64,000 nucleotides of DNA, taken from positions 62,001-126,000 of the forward strand of contig NZ_SZVW01000003.1 in assembly GCF_007655005.1 (NCBI RefSeq), given 5' to 3'. Within the stretch, counting starts at the first letter, position 1; every line of letters begins with the position of its first letter. Positions 1 to 7,719 of the stretch are shown in pieces. The notes under the pieces were generated by a model. That model did no database searches. It was not told where the DNA came from and was given only the letters and a program-made list of their open reading frames with translations. Source of the stretch: Streptomyces tibetensis (GTDB lineage: Bacteria; Actinomycetota; Actinomycetes; Streptomycetales; Streptomycetaceae). A program made the translations under genes and the position numbers.

Positions 1-824
1 AGGAGGGGTGGGGGCAGGGCGCCGCCCGCGCTGGGGTTGCCGAGGATGACCACCAGCAGGATGACCAGGCCGATGCCGACCGTGCCGAAGACGCCCTGAA
101 GAGCGAGGGTGGCCGCGCCCACGGCGAAGATGATCAGGGTGCCCAGGCCCCAGAGGGCCGCGGTGCCGCCCGGCAGGGCGTCCAGGATCGGCCCGGCGAT
201 GAGGGCTCCGCCGAGACCGCCGATGATCGCGACCAGGGCCATGACCGCGAGGCGGATCGCGGCGCGTGTGGGGTTGGAGGGTTTCGCCCCGGCGCTGATG
301 GCGAGGGCCGCGGCGCCCAGGTAACCGCCGACGCACCAGCCGATCACCAGGTAGAAGGACGAGAGCCTGTTGGGGTCGTGGGGTGCGGACGGGATCACGT
401 CGATCGTCCGGATGGTGCGCCGCTCGGACTTCTCCAGGGTGGTGACGAGGGCCGTCAGCGTGGTGGAGAGGACCCTGCCGCCCCCGGAGGCGACCAGGAG
501 GGTGTCGGTGCTGCCCCGGGGGTCGATGATCAGGGCCGCGTCGATGTCGCGGTGGGCGAGCCGGGTGCGGGCCGCTGCCGCGTTCGGCAGTGCGCGGGGG
601 TCCAGGGGGGAGCCGGGGAGCTGTTCCAGTCGGCCGACCGCCTGGCCGGCCGCGGCCTGTGGGGCGACCACGCCGAAGGGCACGTCCCTGGGCTTCGGGT
701 CGTGCAGTGCTCCCACGTACGAGGCGATGAACAGCAGCTGGAGCGCGATCACGCCGACGACGAGCAGGGTGGCCCGCGGTGTGACGGCGTCTCTCACCTC
801 GGCGAGGAAGGAGCTGTGCGGCAT
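1..824 (-). CDS. DUF3533/YhgE-Pip-like membrane protein, 3' end cut by window edge
   Basis: The frame is open from an ATG at 824 to the left window edge, 274 codons with no stop, so the C-terminus is missing. Residues about 18-40 form a membrane helix (ATLLVVGVIALQLLFIA). About 110 extracytoplasmic residues follow, starting near HDPKPRDVPFGVV, and then at least four closely spaced helices. One long extracytoplasmic domain after the first helix, then a membrane bundle, is the layout of DUF3533/YhgE-Pip and related ABC-2-like permeases; substrate is unknown. A GGAGG lies almost against the ATG, an unusually short spacing, but no better in-frame start was seen. It is divergent from dnaE2. The family call rests on layout and the HDP..DVP signature, so the exact family is uncertain. 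Confidence 0.7.
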   Translation of the reverse strand, partial: MPHSSFLAEVRDAVTPRATLLVVGVIALQLLFIASYVGALHDPKPRDVPFGVVAPQAAAGQAVGRLEQLPGSPLDPRALPNAAAARTRLAHRDIDAALIIDPRGSTDTLLVASGGGRVLSTTLTALVTTLEKSERRTIRTIDVIPSAPHDPNRLSSFYLVIGWCVGGYLGAAALAISAGAKPSNPTRAAIRLAVMALVAIIGGLGGALIAGPILDALPGGTAALWGLGTLIIFAVGAATLALQGVFGTVGIGLVILLVVILGNPSAGGALPPPL

Positions 825-930
825 GCCTCCACCGTCGGGGGATTCGGGGTGTTTTCGCAGGTGGGGCGGGGCCGAACGGATGTCGCACATACATTCGAGG
901 ATGGGGGTATGGTGGGGGTGAGGTAGCTGG

Positions 931-942
931 GAACAGATGTTC
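931..942 (+). promoter_or_regulatory. LexA (SOS) box upstream of dnaE2
   Basis: GAAC-AGAT-GTTC is a perfect GAACN4GTTC palindrome, the core actinobacterial LexA box. It lies 36 bp before the GTG start of dnaE2 at 979. A degenerate second copy, GAACGGATGTCG, is at 874-885. dnaE2/imuB cassettes are SOS-induced in Mycobacterium and Streptomyces relatives, so LexA repression of the dnaE2-imuB operon is the natural reading. Binding itself is inferred. Confidence 0.8.
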
Positions 943-978
943 GAGAGCTGGTGTGGCTCACGAGTGCGGGAGGTGCGT

Positions 979-3900
979 GTGCCGGGGTTCACGCATCTGC
1001 ACACCGTCTCCGGATTCTCGTTGCGTCATGGAGCCTCGCACCCGGAGCGGCTGGCCGAGCGTGCCTCCGAGCGGGGGATGGACGCCCTTGCGCTGACCGA
1101 TCGCGACACGCTCGCCGGCGCGGTCCGGTTCTCGAAGGCCTGCGGGAAGGCGGGGGTCCGGCCGCTGTTCGGGGTCGATCTGGCGGTGGGGAGTGCGGAG
1201 CCCGGGGCCGAACGGCGGGGGCGGCGGCGGACCCCGGTGCGGGGTGGTGCCTTTGTCGACGAGTCGGCTCCTCGGGTGACCTTTCTCGCCCGGGACGGTG
1301 CACGGGGGTGGGGCGGGCTGTGCCGGCTCGTCTCGGCCGCCCATGAGGGGGAGGGGGCGCCCCTGCTGCCCTGGGAGCGCAATCATGCCCAGGGGGTGAC
1401 CGTGCTGCTCGGGCCCGCGTCGGACGTCGGGCGTGCCCTGGCCGCGGGGCGGCCCGACCGTGCGGCGCGGCTGCTCGCGCCCTGGCGGGACGCCTACGGC
1501 GACGACCTGCGACTGGAGGCCGTCTGGCACGGCCGGGAGGGTACGGGGCCGGGGTCGCTGCGGCTGGCCGCCCGTACCGTCGGGTTCGCCGCCGAGCAGC
1601 GCATCCGGCCCGTGCTCACCAACGCCGTACGGTACGCCGACCCGGGTCTCGGGCCGGTCGCCGACGTGCTGGACGCCGCCCGGCGGCTGGTGCCCATCGA
1701 CCCGGCCAAGGGGCTGGACTCCGGCGAGGCCTGGCTCAAGGGCGCCGGGGACATGGCCGGGGTGGCGGAGCGGATCGTGGAGGCGGCGGGATTCCGGCGG
1801 GAGACCGCTCACCGGCTGGTGGAGCAGACGCAGGCCACGGCCGCCGAATGCCTGGTCGACCCCGAGGACGACCTCGGGATCGGTACCGTCCACTTTCCCG
1901 AGCCGCATCTGGTCGGCGCCGGACACCGCACCGCCCAGCGGACGCTGGCCTCGCGGGCGGTGGCCGGGATGGTGCTGCACGGGTACGACCGGCGGCGGGA
2001 GTACTGGGAGCGGATGCACCAGGAACTGGACATCATCGCCCACCACGGGTTCGCCTCCTATTTCCTGACCGTCGCCCAGGTCGTGGACGACGTCCGGAAA
2101 ATGGGCGTCCGGGTCGCCGCCCGGGGGTCCGGGGCCGGGTCGCTCGTCAATCACCTGCTCGGTATCGCGCACGCCGATCCGATCGAGCACCGGCTGCTGA
2201 TGGAGCGGTTCCTGTCGAAGGAGCGGGTCGTGCTGCCCGACATCGACATCGACGTGGAGTCCGCGCGCCGGCTGGAGGTCTACCGCGCGATCATCGACCG
2301 GTTCGGCACCGAGCGGGTCGCGACGGTGGCGATGCCGGAGACGTATCGCGTACGGCACGCCATCCGTGACGTGGGGGCCGCCCTGTCCATGGACCCGGCC
2401 GAGATCGACCGGGTCGCCAAGTCCTTTCCTCATATCCGGGCACGAGACGCCCGTGCGGCACTGGAGGAGCTGCCCGAGCTGCGCGCGCTGGCCGGGGAGA
2501 GGGAGAAGTACGGAAGGCTGTGGGAGCTGGTCGAGGCGCTGGACGCCCTGCCGCGCGGCGTGGCCATGCACCCGTGCGGGGTGTTGCTGTCGGATGCCTC
2601 GCTGCTCGCGCGTACCCCGGTCATGCCGACCAGTGGCGAGGGCTTTCCGATGTCCCAGTTCGACAAGGACGACGTCGAGGACCTCGGGCTGCTGAAGCTC
2701 GACGTGCTGGGCGTGCGGATGCAGTCGGCCATGGCGCACGCGGTGGAGGAGGTGCGGCGGGTGTCGGGCGCCCGGGTGGACCTGGACGCCCTGGCGCCGG
2801 AGGATCCGGAGACGTACCGGCTGATTCGGTCCACCGAGACGCTCGGATGCTTCCAGATCGAGTCACCCGGCCAGCGGGACCTGGTCGGGCGGCTCCAGCC
2901 GGCCGGCTTCCACGATCTCGTCGTCGACATCTCGCTGTTCCGGCCCGGGCCGGTCGCCGCCGACATGGTGCGGCCGTTCATCGAGGCGCGGCACGGGCGG
3001 GCGCCGATCCGGTATCCGCACCCGGACCTGGAGGGGCCGCTGAAGGAGACCTACGGGGTCGTCGTCTTCCACGAGCAGATCATCGACATCGTCGACATCA
3101 TGACCGGCTGCGGGCGCGGCGAGGCCGACCGGGTGCGGCGCGGGCTGTCGGACCCGGAGTCGCAGGCGCGGATCAAGGTGTGGTTCGCCCGGCACGCGGC
3201 GGCGAACGGCTATGACGCGGAAACCATCCAGCGGACCTGGGAGATCGTCGAGGCCTTCGGGTCGTACGGCTTCTGCAAGGCGCACGCGGTCGCCTTCGCC
3301 GTGCCGACCTACCAGTCGGCGTGGCTGAAAACGCATCATCCGGCCGCCTTTTACGCCGGGCTGCTCACGCACGATCCCGGGATGTATCCGAAGCGGCTGC
3401 TGCTGGCGGACGCGCGGCGTCGTGGAGTGCCCGTGCTGCCGTTGGATGTGAACACGTCGGGGGTCGCACACCGTATCGAACTGGTGTCCGGTAAGTGGGG
3501 GCTGCGGCTGGCTCTCTCCGATGTGCACGGCATCAGCGAGGCCGAGGCGGCGCGGATCGCCGAGGGGCAGCCGTACGCCTCGCTGGTCGACTTCTGGGAG
3601 CGGGGCAGGCCCAGCCGTCCGGTGGCCCAGCGGCTCGCACAGGTGGGAGCGCTGGACGCGTTCGGCGCCAACCGCCGTGATCTGCAACTGCATCTGACCG
3701 AGCTGCACCGGGGCGCCCGGGGCTCGGGCGGAGGTCAATTGCCGTTGGCCGGGGGGCGGAAGACCGCACCGGCCGGGCTGCCCGACCTCACCTCCTCTGA
3801 GCGGCTCAGCGCCGAGCTGGGCGTGCTGTCCATGGACGCCTCACGCAATCTGATGGACGATCACCGGCAGTTCCTCGACGAGCTGGGCGTGGTGTCGGCG

Positions 3901-4527
3901 CGGCGGCTGCGGGAGGCGAGGCACGGGGAGACGGTGCTGGTCGCGGGCGCCAAGGCGGCCACCCAGACGCCGCCGATCCGCTCCGGCAGGCGCGTCATCT
4001 TCTCCACCCTGGACGACGGCACGGGCCTGGTCGACCTCGCCTTCTTCGACGACTCCCACGACGCCTGCGCCCACACCGTCTTCCACTCCTGGCTGCTGCT
4101 GGTGCGCGGGGTGGTGCAGCGCCGCGGCCCGCGCAGCCTCAGCGTGGTGGGAGCCGCCGCCTGGAACCTCGCGGACCTGCTCGAAGTGCGCCGGGAGGAG
4201 GGGCTGGAGGGGGTCGCGGCCCGGCTGGCCGACTCCCGCCCCGGTGGGTCCGGCGAAGGCGGTCCCGGCGAGAAGGATTCGGGCGGCGACGCTTCCGGTG
4301 GCGACGGTTCCGGCGACGACGGTGAGGGGCCCGCGCGGCGGCGGCTCGCCGGGTCGGACGGCGTGCCCGCGCCGACCGGTTCCGCGGCCAGGGATCCGAT
4401 GGAGCAACGGAAGATCCGTATGTCCACGGGGTACGAGATGCACCCCTGGGCCGATCTGCGTCCGGCGGGCGAAGAGCCCGCGAACACAAGGAAGTTGTGG
4501 CACCAGAGTCCGGGGAGTGCGGGATGA
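979..4527 (+). CDS. dnaE2: Error-prone DNA polymerase III alpha subunit DnaE2 (ImuC)
   Basis: C-family DNA polymerase for translesion synthesis in the SOS response, working with ImuB and the beta clamp. The product from GTG 979 is 1182 aa. It begins with a PHP domain (FTHLHTVSGFSLRHG, residues 3-17). The palm carries LPDIDIDVE with Asp421 and Asp423, and FDKDDVEDLGLLKLDVLG supplies the third acidic region. The OB-fold lies near residues 950-1070, and the tail ends in the RKLWHQSPGSAG-like sequence typical of ImuC. A longer frame opens at ATG 937, but that codon lies inside the LexA box; GTG 979 has GGAGG five bases upstream and starts directly on the PHP domain. A Gly/Ser/Asp-rich linker (about residues 1085-1120) precedes the conserved tail. 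It overlaps imuB by ATGA, so the two are translationally coupled. Confidence 0.95.
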   Translation: MPGFTHLHTVSGFSLRHGASHPERLAERASERGMDALALTDRDTLAGAVRFSKACGKAGVRPLFGVDLAVGSAEPGAERRGRRRTPVRGGAFVDESAPRVTFLARDGARGWGGLCRLVSAAHEGEGAPLLPWERNHAQGVTVLLGPASDVGRALAAGRPDRAARLLAPWRDAYGDDLRLEAVWHGREGTGPGSLRLAARTVGFAAEQRIRPVLTNAVRYADPGLGPVADVLDAARRLVPIDPAKGLDSGEAWLKGAGDMAGVAERIVEAAGFRRETAHRLVEQTQATAAECLVDPEDDLGIGTVHFPEPHLVGAGHRTAQRTLASRAVAGMVLHGYDRRREYWERMHQELDIIAHHGFASYFLTVAQVVDDVRKMGVRVAARGSGAGSLVNHLLGIAHADPIEHRLLMERFLSKERVVLPDIDIDVESARRLEVYRAIIDRFGTERVATVAMPETYRVRHAIRDVGAALSMDPAEIDRVAKSFPHIRARDARAALEELPELRALAGEREKYGRLWELVEALDALPRGVAMHPCGVLLSDASLLARTPVMPTSGEGFPMSQFDKDDVEDLGLLKLDVLGVRMQSAMAHAVEEVRRVSGARVDLDALAPEDPETYRLIRSTETLGCFQIESPGQRDLVGRLQPAGFHDLVVDISLFRPGPVAADMVRPFIEARHGRAPIRYPHPDLEGPLKETYGVVVFHEQIIDIVDIMTGCGRGEADRVRRGLSDPESQARIKVWFARHAAANGYDAETIQRTWEIVEAFGSYGFCKAHAVAFAVPTYQSAWLKTHHPAAFYAGLLTHDPGMYPKRLLLADARRRGVPVLPLDVNTSGVAHRIELVSGKWGLRLALSDVHGISEAEAARIAEGQPYASLVDFWERGRPSRPVAQRLAQVGALDAFGANRRDLQLHLTELHRGARGSGGGQLPLAGGRKTAPAGLPDLTSSERLSAELGVLSMDASRNLMDDHRQFLDELGVVSARRLREARHGETVLVAGAKAATQTPPIRSGRRVIFSTLDDGTGLVDLAFFDDSHDACAHTVFHSWLLLVRGVVQRRGPRSLSVVGAAAWNLADLLEVRREEGLEGVAARLADSRPGGSGEGGPGEKDSGGDASGGDGSGDDGEGPARRRLAGSDGVPAPTGSAARDPMEQRKIRMSTGYEMHPWADLRPAGEEPANTRKLWHQSPGSAG

Positions 4528-5522
4528 CCATCCTCTGCGTACGTTTCCAGCTGCCTCCGACGAGCGAGGCGGACCTGCCCCGTCTGCTCGGGATGCTCGA
4601 GGAGTTCACCCCCGTCGTCCAGGCCCTGCCACCGGACGGGGCGCTGGCCGACCTGCGCGGCGCCGAGCGGTACTTCGGGCGGGACGCCGTCGAACTGGCC
4701 TCGGTGATCCGGGTGCGGTCGCTCGCACTCCACGGCGTCGACTGCGTGATCGGAGCCGGACCCGGGCCGATGCTGGCCCGGATGGCACTGCGCGAGGCCG
4801 TGCCCGGGGTGACGCGTGCGGTGCCCGACGAGCCGGACGCCGTCGCGGAGTTCCTCGCGGACCAGCCCGTCGCCGCGCTGCCCGGTGTGGGCACCGCGAC
4901 CGCCCGCACCCTGGGCGACTACGGGCTCGACACCCTCGGCCGGGTCGCCGCCGCACCGCTGTCCACGCTGCAGCGGCTGATCGGCGCGAAGGCCGGCCGT
5001 GAGCTGCGGGAGAAGGCCAACGGCCTCGACCGCGGCCGGGTCGTGCCGAACGCCGTCTCCCGGTCCCTGGCGACGGAACGCCCCTTCGGGCGCGACGAAC
5101 TGGACCCCGACCGGCACCGACGGGCGCTGCTGTCGGCCGCCGAGGAGATCGGCGCCCGGCTGCGCGCCCTGGAGAAGGTCTGCCGCACGCTCACCCTCAC
5201 CGTGCGCTACGCCGACCGGTCCGCCACCACCCGCAGCCGCACCCTGACCGAACCGACCGCGCACTCCCCGGCACTGACCAGGGCCGCCTACGGGATGTAC
5301 GAGGCGCTCGGGCTGCAGCGGGCCAGGGTGCGGGCGATCGCCCTGCGCGCCGAGGGGCTCGACCCCGCCGACCAGGCCTCCCACCAGCTGACCTTCGACC
5401 CGGTGGACGAGAAGGTCCGCCGCATCGAGGAGGTCGCGGACCGGGCACGGGCGAAGTTCGGGCCGCGGGCGGTGATGCCCGGGGGACTAGGGGGAGCCCG
5501 CCGTGGGGGGCGGGCGGCGTAG
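4524..5522 (+). CDS. imuB: ImuB-like Y-family polymerase homologue lacking catalytic acids
   Basis: 332-aa Y-family DNA polymerase relative, partner of DnaE2 in the mutasome. The ATG overlaps the dnaE2 stop (ATGA). The N-terminus, MTILCVRFQLPP, lacks the acidic metal ligand of motif I of active Y polymerases, and the SIDE-like motif is replaced by ALADLRGAERYFG. It is therefore probably non-catalytic, like characterised ImuB proteins that recruit DnaE2 to the clamp. A helix-hairpin-helix (LPGVGTATARTLGDYGLDTL, about residues 115-134) and the little-finger region are recognisable. No ImuA'/RecA-like gene lies next to the pair in this window. Regulation should follow the upstream LexA box. Inactivity is inferred from the missing residues. 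Confidence 0.85.
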   Translation: MTILCVRFQLPPTSEADLPRLLGMLEEFTPVVQALPPDGALADLRGAERYFGRDAVELASVIRVRSLALHGVDCVIGAGPGPMLARMALREAVPGVTRAVPDEPDAVAEFLADQPVAALPGVGTATARTLGDYGLDTLGRVAAAPLSTLQRLIGAKAGRELREKANGLDRGRVVPNAVSRSLATERPFGRDELDPDRHRRALLSAAEEIGARLRALEKVCRTLTLTVRYADRSATTRSRTLTEPTAHSPALTRAAYGMYEALGLQRARVRAIALRAEGLDPADQASHQLTFDPVDEKVRRIEEVADRARAKFGPRAVMPGGLGGARRGGRAA

Positions 5523-5612
5523 GCCCTTCCGCATGACGGCGCCTTCCGTATGGCGTCAGCCCTCCGTATGGCGTCGGCCTTCCGTATGGCGTCGGCCTTC
5601 CGCGTGACGTCA
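5522..5612. repeat. 18-bp imperfect tandem repeats between convergent genes
   Basis: Five head-to-tail copies of GCCTTCCGTATGGCGTCG, with a few substitutions, run from the imuB stop to the end of the cupin gene. The array fills the whole convergent intergenic gap. No long hairpin was seen here. Function unknown; replication slippage would explain the copies. Confidence 0.8.
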
Positions 5613-5984
5613 GTTGGCCCACGGCGGCACGATGCGGGTGCCGTCGGCCAGCCGCGCCTCCAGGCCGATCGAGGTGGTGACCCAGGAGTACGCGGTCCGG
5701 TCGGTCGGGTTCTCGACGGTCAGGGTGGCGCCGGGATTGATGATCACCGTGTCGCCCGCCGCGATCCGCTCGGTGCGGCCGTCGAGAGTGATCAGCAGCT
5801 CGCCTTCGAGCAGATGGAAGATCTCCTCCCGGCTGACCGTGTGCGCGGGTGCCTTGAGGCCGGCCGGGATCTCACCGCGCCAGGCGCACAGTTCCTTGCT
5901 GCCGCTGCCCGGGGTGGCGTACGAGACGAAACGGGCGCCGTGGATCTCGTGGGTGACGGCTTCGGACGATCGGACGACGGGCAT
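5610..5984 (-). CDS. Small cupin-domain protein
   Basis: A single cupin barrel of 124 aa, mostly a cupin_2 domain. The first motif is GLKAPAHTVSREEIFHLLEG; the usual HxH is reduced to HTV, so one metal-ligand histidine is missing while E and the later H-like position remain. The second motif is GDTVIINPGATLTVEN. Such small cupins may bind a small molecule or metal; no reaction can be assigned. It is divergent from a MarR gene across a double palindromic operator (5999-6034), which suggests control by that MarR protein and perhaps a role in handling its ligand. The start has AGGCCT nearby but no textbook Shine-Dalgarno. Confidence 0.8.
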   Translation of the reverse strand: MPVVRSSEAVTHEIHGARFVSYATPGSGSKELCAWRGEIPAGLKAPAHTVSREEIFHLLEGELLITLDGRTERIAAGDTVIINPGATLTVENPTDRTAYSWVTTSIGLEARLADGTRIVPPWAN

Positions 5985-5998
5985 GAGGCCTCCAGGTG

Positions 5999-6034
5999 GT
6001 CAAGTAGCTTGACTATATGGTCAAGCTACTTGAC
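5999..6034. promoter_or_regulatory. Double palindromic operator between cupin and marR
   Basis: GTCAAGTAGCTTGAC (5999-6013) and its exact reverse complement GTCAAGCTACTTGAC (6020-6034) flank a 6-bp TATATG spacer. Each 15-bp arm is itself a GTCAAG-N3-CTTGAC palindrome, so there are two operators in tandem, 21 bp centre to centre (two helical turns). The position between divergent cupin and MarR genes is the standard place for MarR autoregulation. The link to this MarR is inferred. Confidence 0.8.
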
Positions 6035-6063
6035 CGTCGCGTCAAGGGTGTTTCAATGCATGC

Positions 6064-6510
6064 GTGCAGAACTCCGAGGCCATGGCCCTGTCCGCCGCCC
6101 TGCTCGCCGTCGCCGGCGGGCTCACGCAGCGCATCAACGACGGCGTGATCGCTCGCGGCTTCGAAGGGGTGCGGCCCGCGCACGGGTTCGCCTTCGCCCG
6201 GCTCGCCCCGGACGGGGCGACGGTCACCGACCTCGCCGTCCACCTCGGGGTGACCAAGCAGGCCGCGAGCCAACTCGTCGACGAGCTGGTGCGCAAGGGG
6301 TACGCCGAGCGGCGGCCGCATCCCGAGGACGCGCGGGCGCGGCTGGTCGTGCTGACCGAGCGAGGGTGGGCTTGCACCCGGGCCGCGGAGGAGGCGGCCG
6401 CGGAAGCCGTGCGGGAATGGAGTGACCTGCTGGGGGAGCGCGAAGTGCGGTCGCTGCGGGAACAGTTGCTGCGCATCGCTCCGCACGGGCCCCTCAAGCC
6501 CGCCTGGTGA
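6064..6510 (+). CDS. MarR-family transcriptional regulator
   Basis: 148-aa winged-helix protein. The recognition helix region is VTDLAVHLGVTKQAASQLVDELVRKGY (about 54-80), followed by the wing RRPHPEDARARLVVLTERG, both classical MarR features. MarR proteins are dimeric, ligand-responsive repressors. The start is taken as GTG 6064; ATG 6082 is an alternative, and neither has a strong ribosome binding site. The double palindrome just upstream is the likely operator for this gene and the divergent cupin gene. The effector is unknown. Confidence 0.88.
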   Translation: MQNSEAMALSAALLAVAGGLTQRINDGVIARGFEGVRPAHGFAFARLAPDGATVTDLAVHLGVTKQAASQLVDELVRKGYAERRPHPEDARARLVVLTERGWACTRAAEEAAAEAVREWSDLLGEREVRSLREQLLRIAPHGPLKPAW

Positions 6511-6682
6511 CGGGGGGTCGGCCGGTGGGCGCGGCGCCGGCTGCGCGGCGAGTTTTTACTGACGCGTAACTTCCCAGTTCGGCTACTCGCTCGTAACTTG
6601 ACGAGTGAACAGCATCCTCGTGATCCGGATCACAGGGCCCCGTGCCGTCGCACCTCCCCCTGAGCCGCAAGGAGATCACCCG

Positions 6683-7543
6683 ATGCTGCCCTGGAATCGA
6701 GCGCTCAGACCTCTGGCCGCGCTGCTGCTGACCGCCGCCGCCGTCACCGTCCCCGCCACCACGGCCCAGGCCGCGGGCGCCCCGGGTTCCGGCTGGAACG
6801 ACTACTCCTGCAAGCCGTCCGCCGCCCACCCCCGCCCCGTCGTCCTCGTCCACGGCACCCTCGGGAACTCCGTCGACAACTGGCTGGGCCTCGCCCCCTA
6901 TCTGAAGGTCCGCGGCTACTGCGTCTTCTCCCTCGACTACGGCCAGTTGGAGGGAGTCCCCTTCTTCCACGGCCTCGGACCCGTCGAGAAGTCCGCCGCA
7001 CAGCTGAAGGACTTCGTGGACAAGGTGCTCGCGGCCACCGGCGCCGACGAGACCGACGTCGTCGGGCACTCGCAGGGCGGCATGATGCCCCGCTACTACC
7101 TCAAGTTCCTCGGTGGCGCCGCCGAGGTGCACGCCCTGGTCGGCATCGCGCCCAGCAACCACGGCACCGACCTGAACGGCTTCACCCACCTGCTGCCGTA
7201 CTTCCCCGGCGCCGGTGACCTGCTCTCGAAGAACACTCCCGCCCTCGCCGACCAGGTCACCGGCTCCGCCTTCCTCACCAAGCTCAACGCGGGCGGCGAC
7301 ACCGTGCCCGGCGTGCGCTACACCGTCATCGCCACCCGGTACGACGAGGTGGTCACGCCGTGGCGCAGCCAGTACCTGAGCGGACCGGACGTGCGCAACG
7401 TCCTGCTCCAGGACCTGTGCCCCGTCGACCTGTCCGAGCACGTGGCCGTGGGGCTGCTCGACCGGGTCGTCTTCCACGAGGTGGCCAACGCCCTCGATCC
7501 GGGCCGGGCCACGCCCACCACCTGCGCATCGGCCTTCGAATGA
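6683..7543 (+). CDS. Secreted alpha/beta-hydrolase lipase
   Basis: 286-aa secreted lipase/esterase of the Lipase_2-type alpha/beta-hydrolase fold. A signal peptide (RALRPLAALLLTAAAVTV...AQA-A) covers residues 1-30. The oxyanion-loop motif is VVLVHGTLGN. The nucleophile elbow is GHSQGG with Ser130, and likely catalytic partners are Asp221 in RYDEVVTP and His253 in LSEHVAVG. Cysteines around CKPS, GYC and LCPVD/TTCAS could form disulfides. ATG 6683 is chosen because AAGGAG lies eight bases upstream and the signal peptide starts there; the frame is open further upstream. The stop codon is the first bases of a 17-bp repeat array, followed by a terminator shared with the convergent LPMO gene. Confidence 0.92.
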   Translation: MLPWNRALRPLAALLLTAAAVTVPATTAQAAGAPGSGWNDYSCKPSAAHPRPVVLVHGTLGNSVDNWLGLAPYLKVRGYCVFSLDYGQLEGVPFFHGLGPVEKSAAQLKDFVDKVLAATGADETDVVGHSQGGMMPRYYLKFLGGAAEVHALVGIAPSNHGTDLNGFTHLLPYFPGAGDLLSKNTPALADQVTGSAFLTKLNAGGDTVPGVRYTVIATRYDEVVTPWRSQYLSGPDVRNVLLQDLCPVDLSEHVAVGLLDRVVFHEVANALDPGRATPTTCASAFE

Positions 7544-7642
7544 CACGTGTCACCGATTGACACGTGCAACCGATCGACACGTGCAACCGATCGACACGTG
7601 CAACCGATCGACATGTGCAACCGGTTGACACGTGTTATCGGT
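7541..7642. repeat. Six 17-bp iteron-like tandem repeats at the lipase stop
   Basis: Six consecutive 17-bp units of the form (T/C)GACACGTGCAACCGAT start with the TGA stop codon of the lipase gene. The first unit opens with the perfect palindrome TGACACGTGTCA. Units 2-4 are nearly identical; units 5 and 6 vary (CATGTG, GTGTTATCGGT). CACGTG is kept in five of six. Function unknown: a protein-binding array, an mRNA 3' element or slippage product are all possible. Confidence 0.85.
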
Positions 7643-7662
7643 TGCACGCGTCGGAGGAACGT

Positions 7663-7703
7663 TTCGGGGCCTGTCCGGCCTGAGCCGCCGGACAGGCCCC
7701 GAA
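7663..7703. terminator. Bidirectional terminator hairpin
   Basis: A perfect 17-bp inverted repeat (TTCGGGGCCTGTCCGGC, 7663-7679, and its complement, 7687-7703) with a 7-nt loop sits between the convergent lipase and LPMO genes. It is symmetrical, so it can act in both directions; there is no U tract, as is usual in Streptomyces. Confidence 0.88.
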
Positions 7704-7719
7704 GCGTGGGGCGGTGGGG

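Noticed and set aside
937..978. N-terminal extension of dnaE2 from ATG 937
   Set aside because: The ATG lies inside the LexA box and lacks a ribosome binding site; GTG 979 has one and begins the conserved domain.
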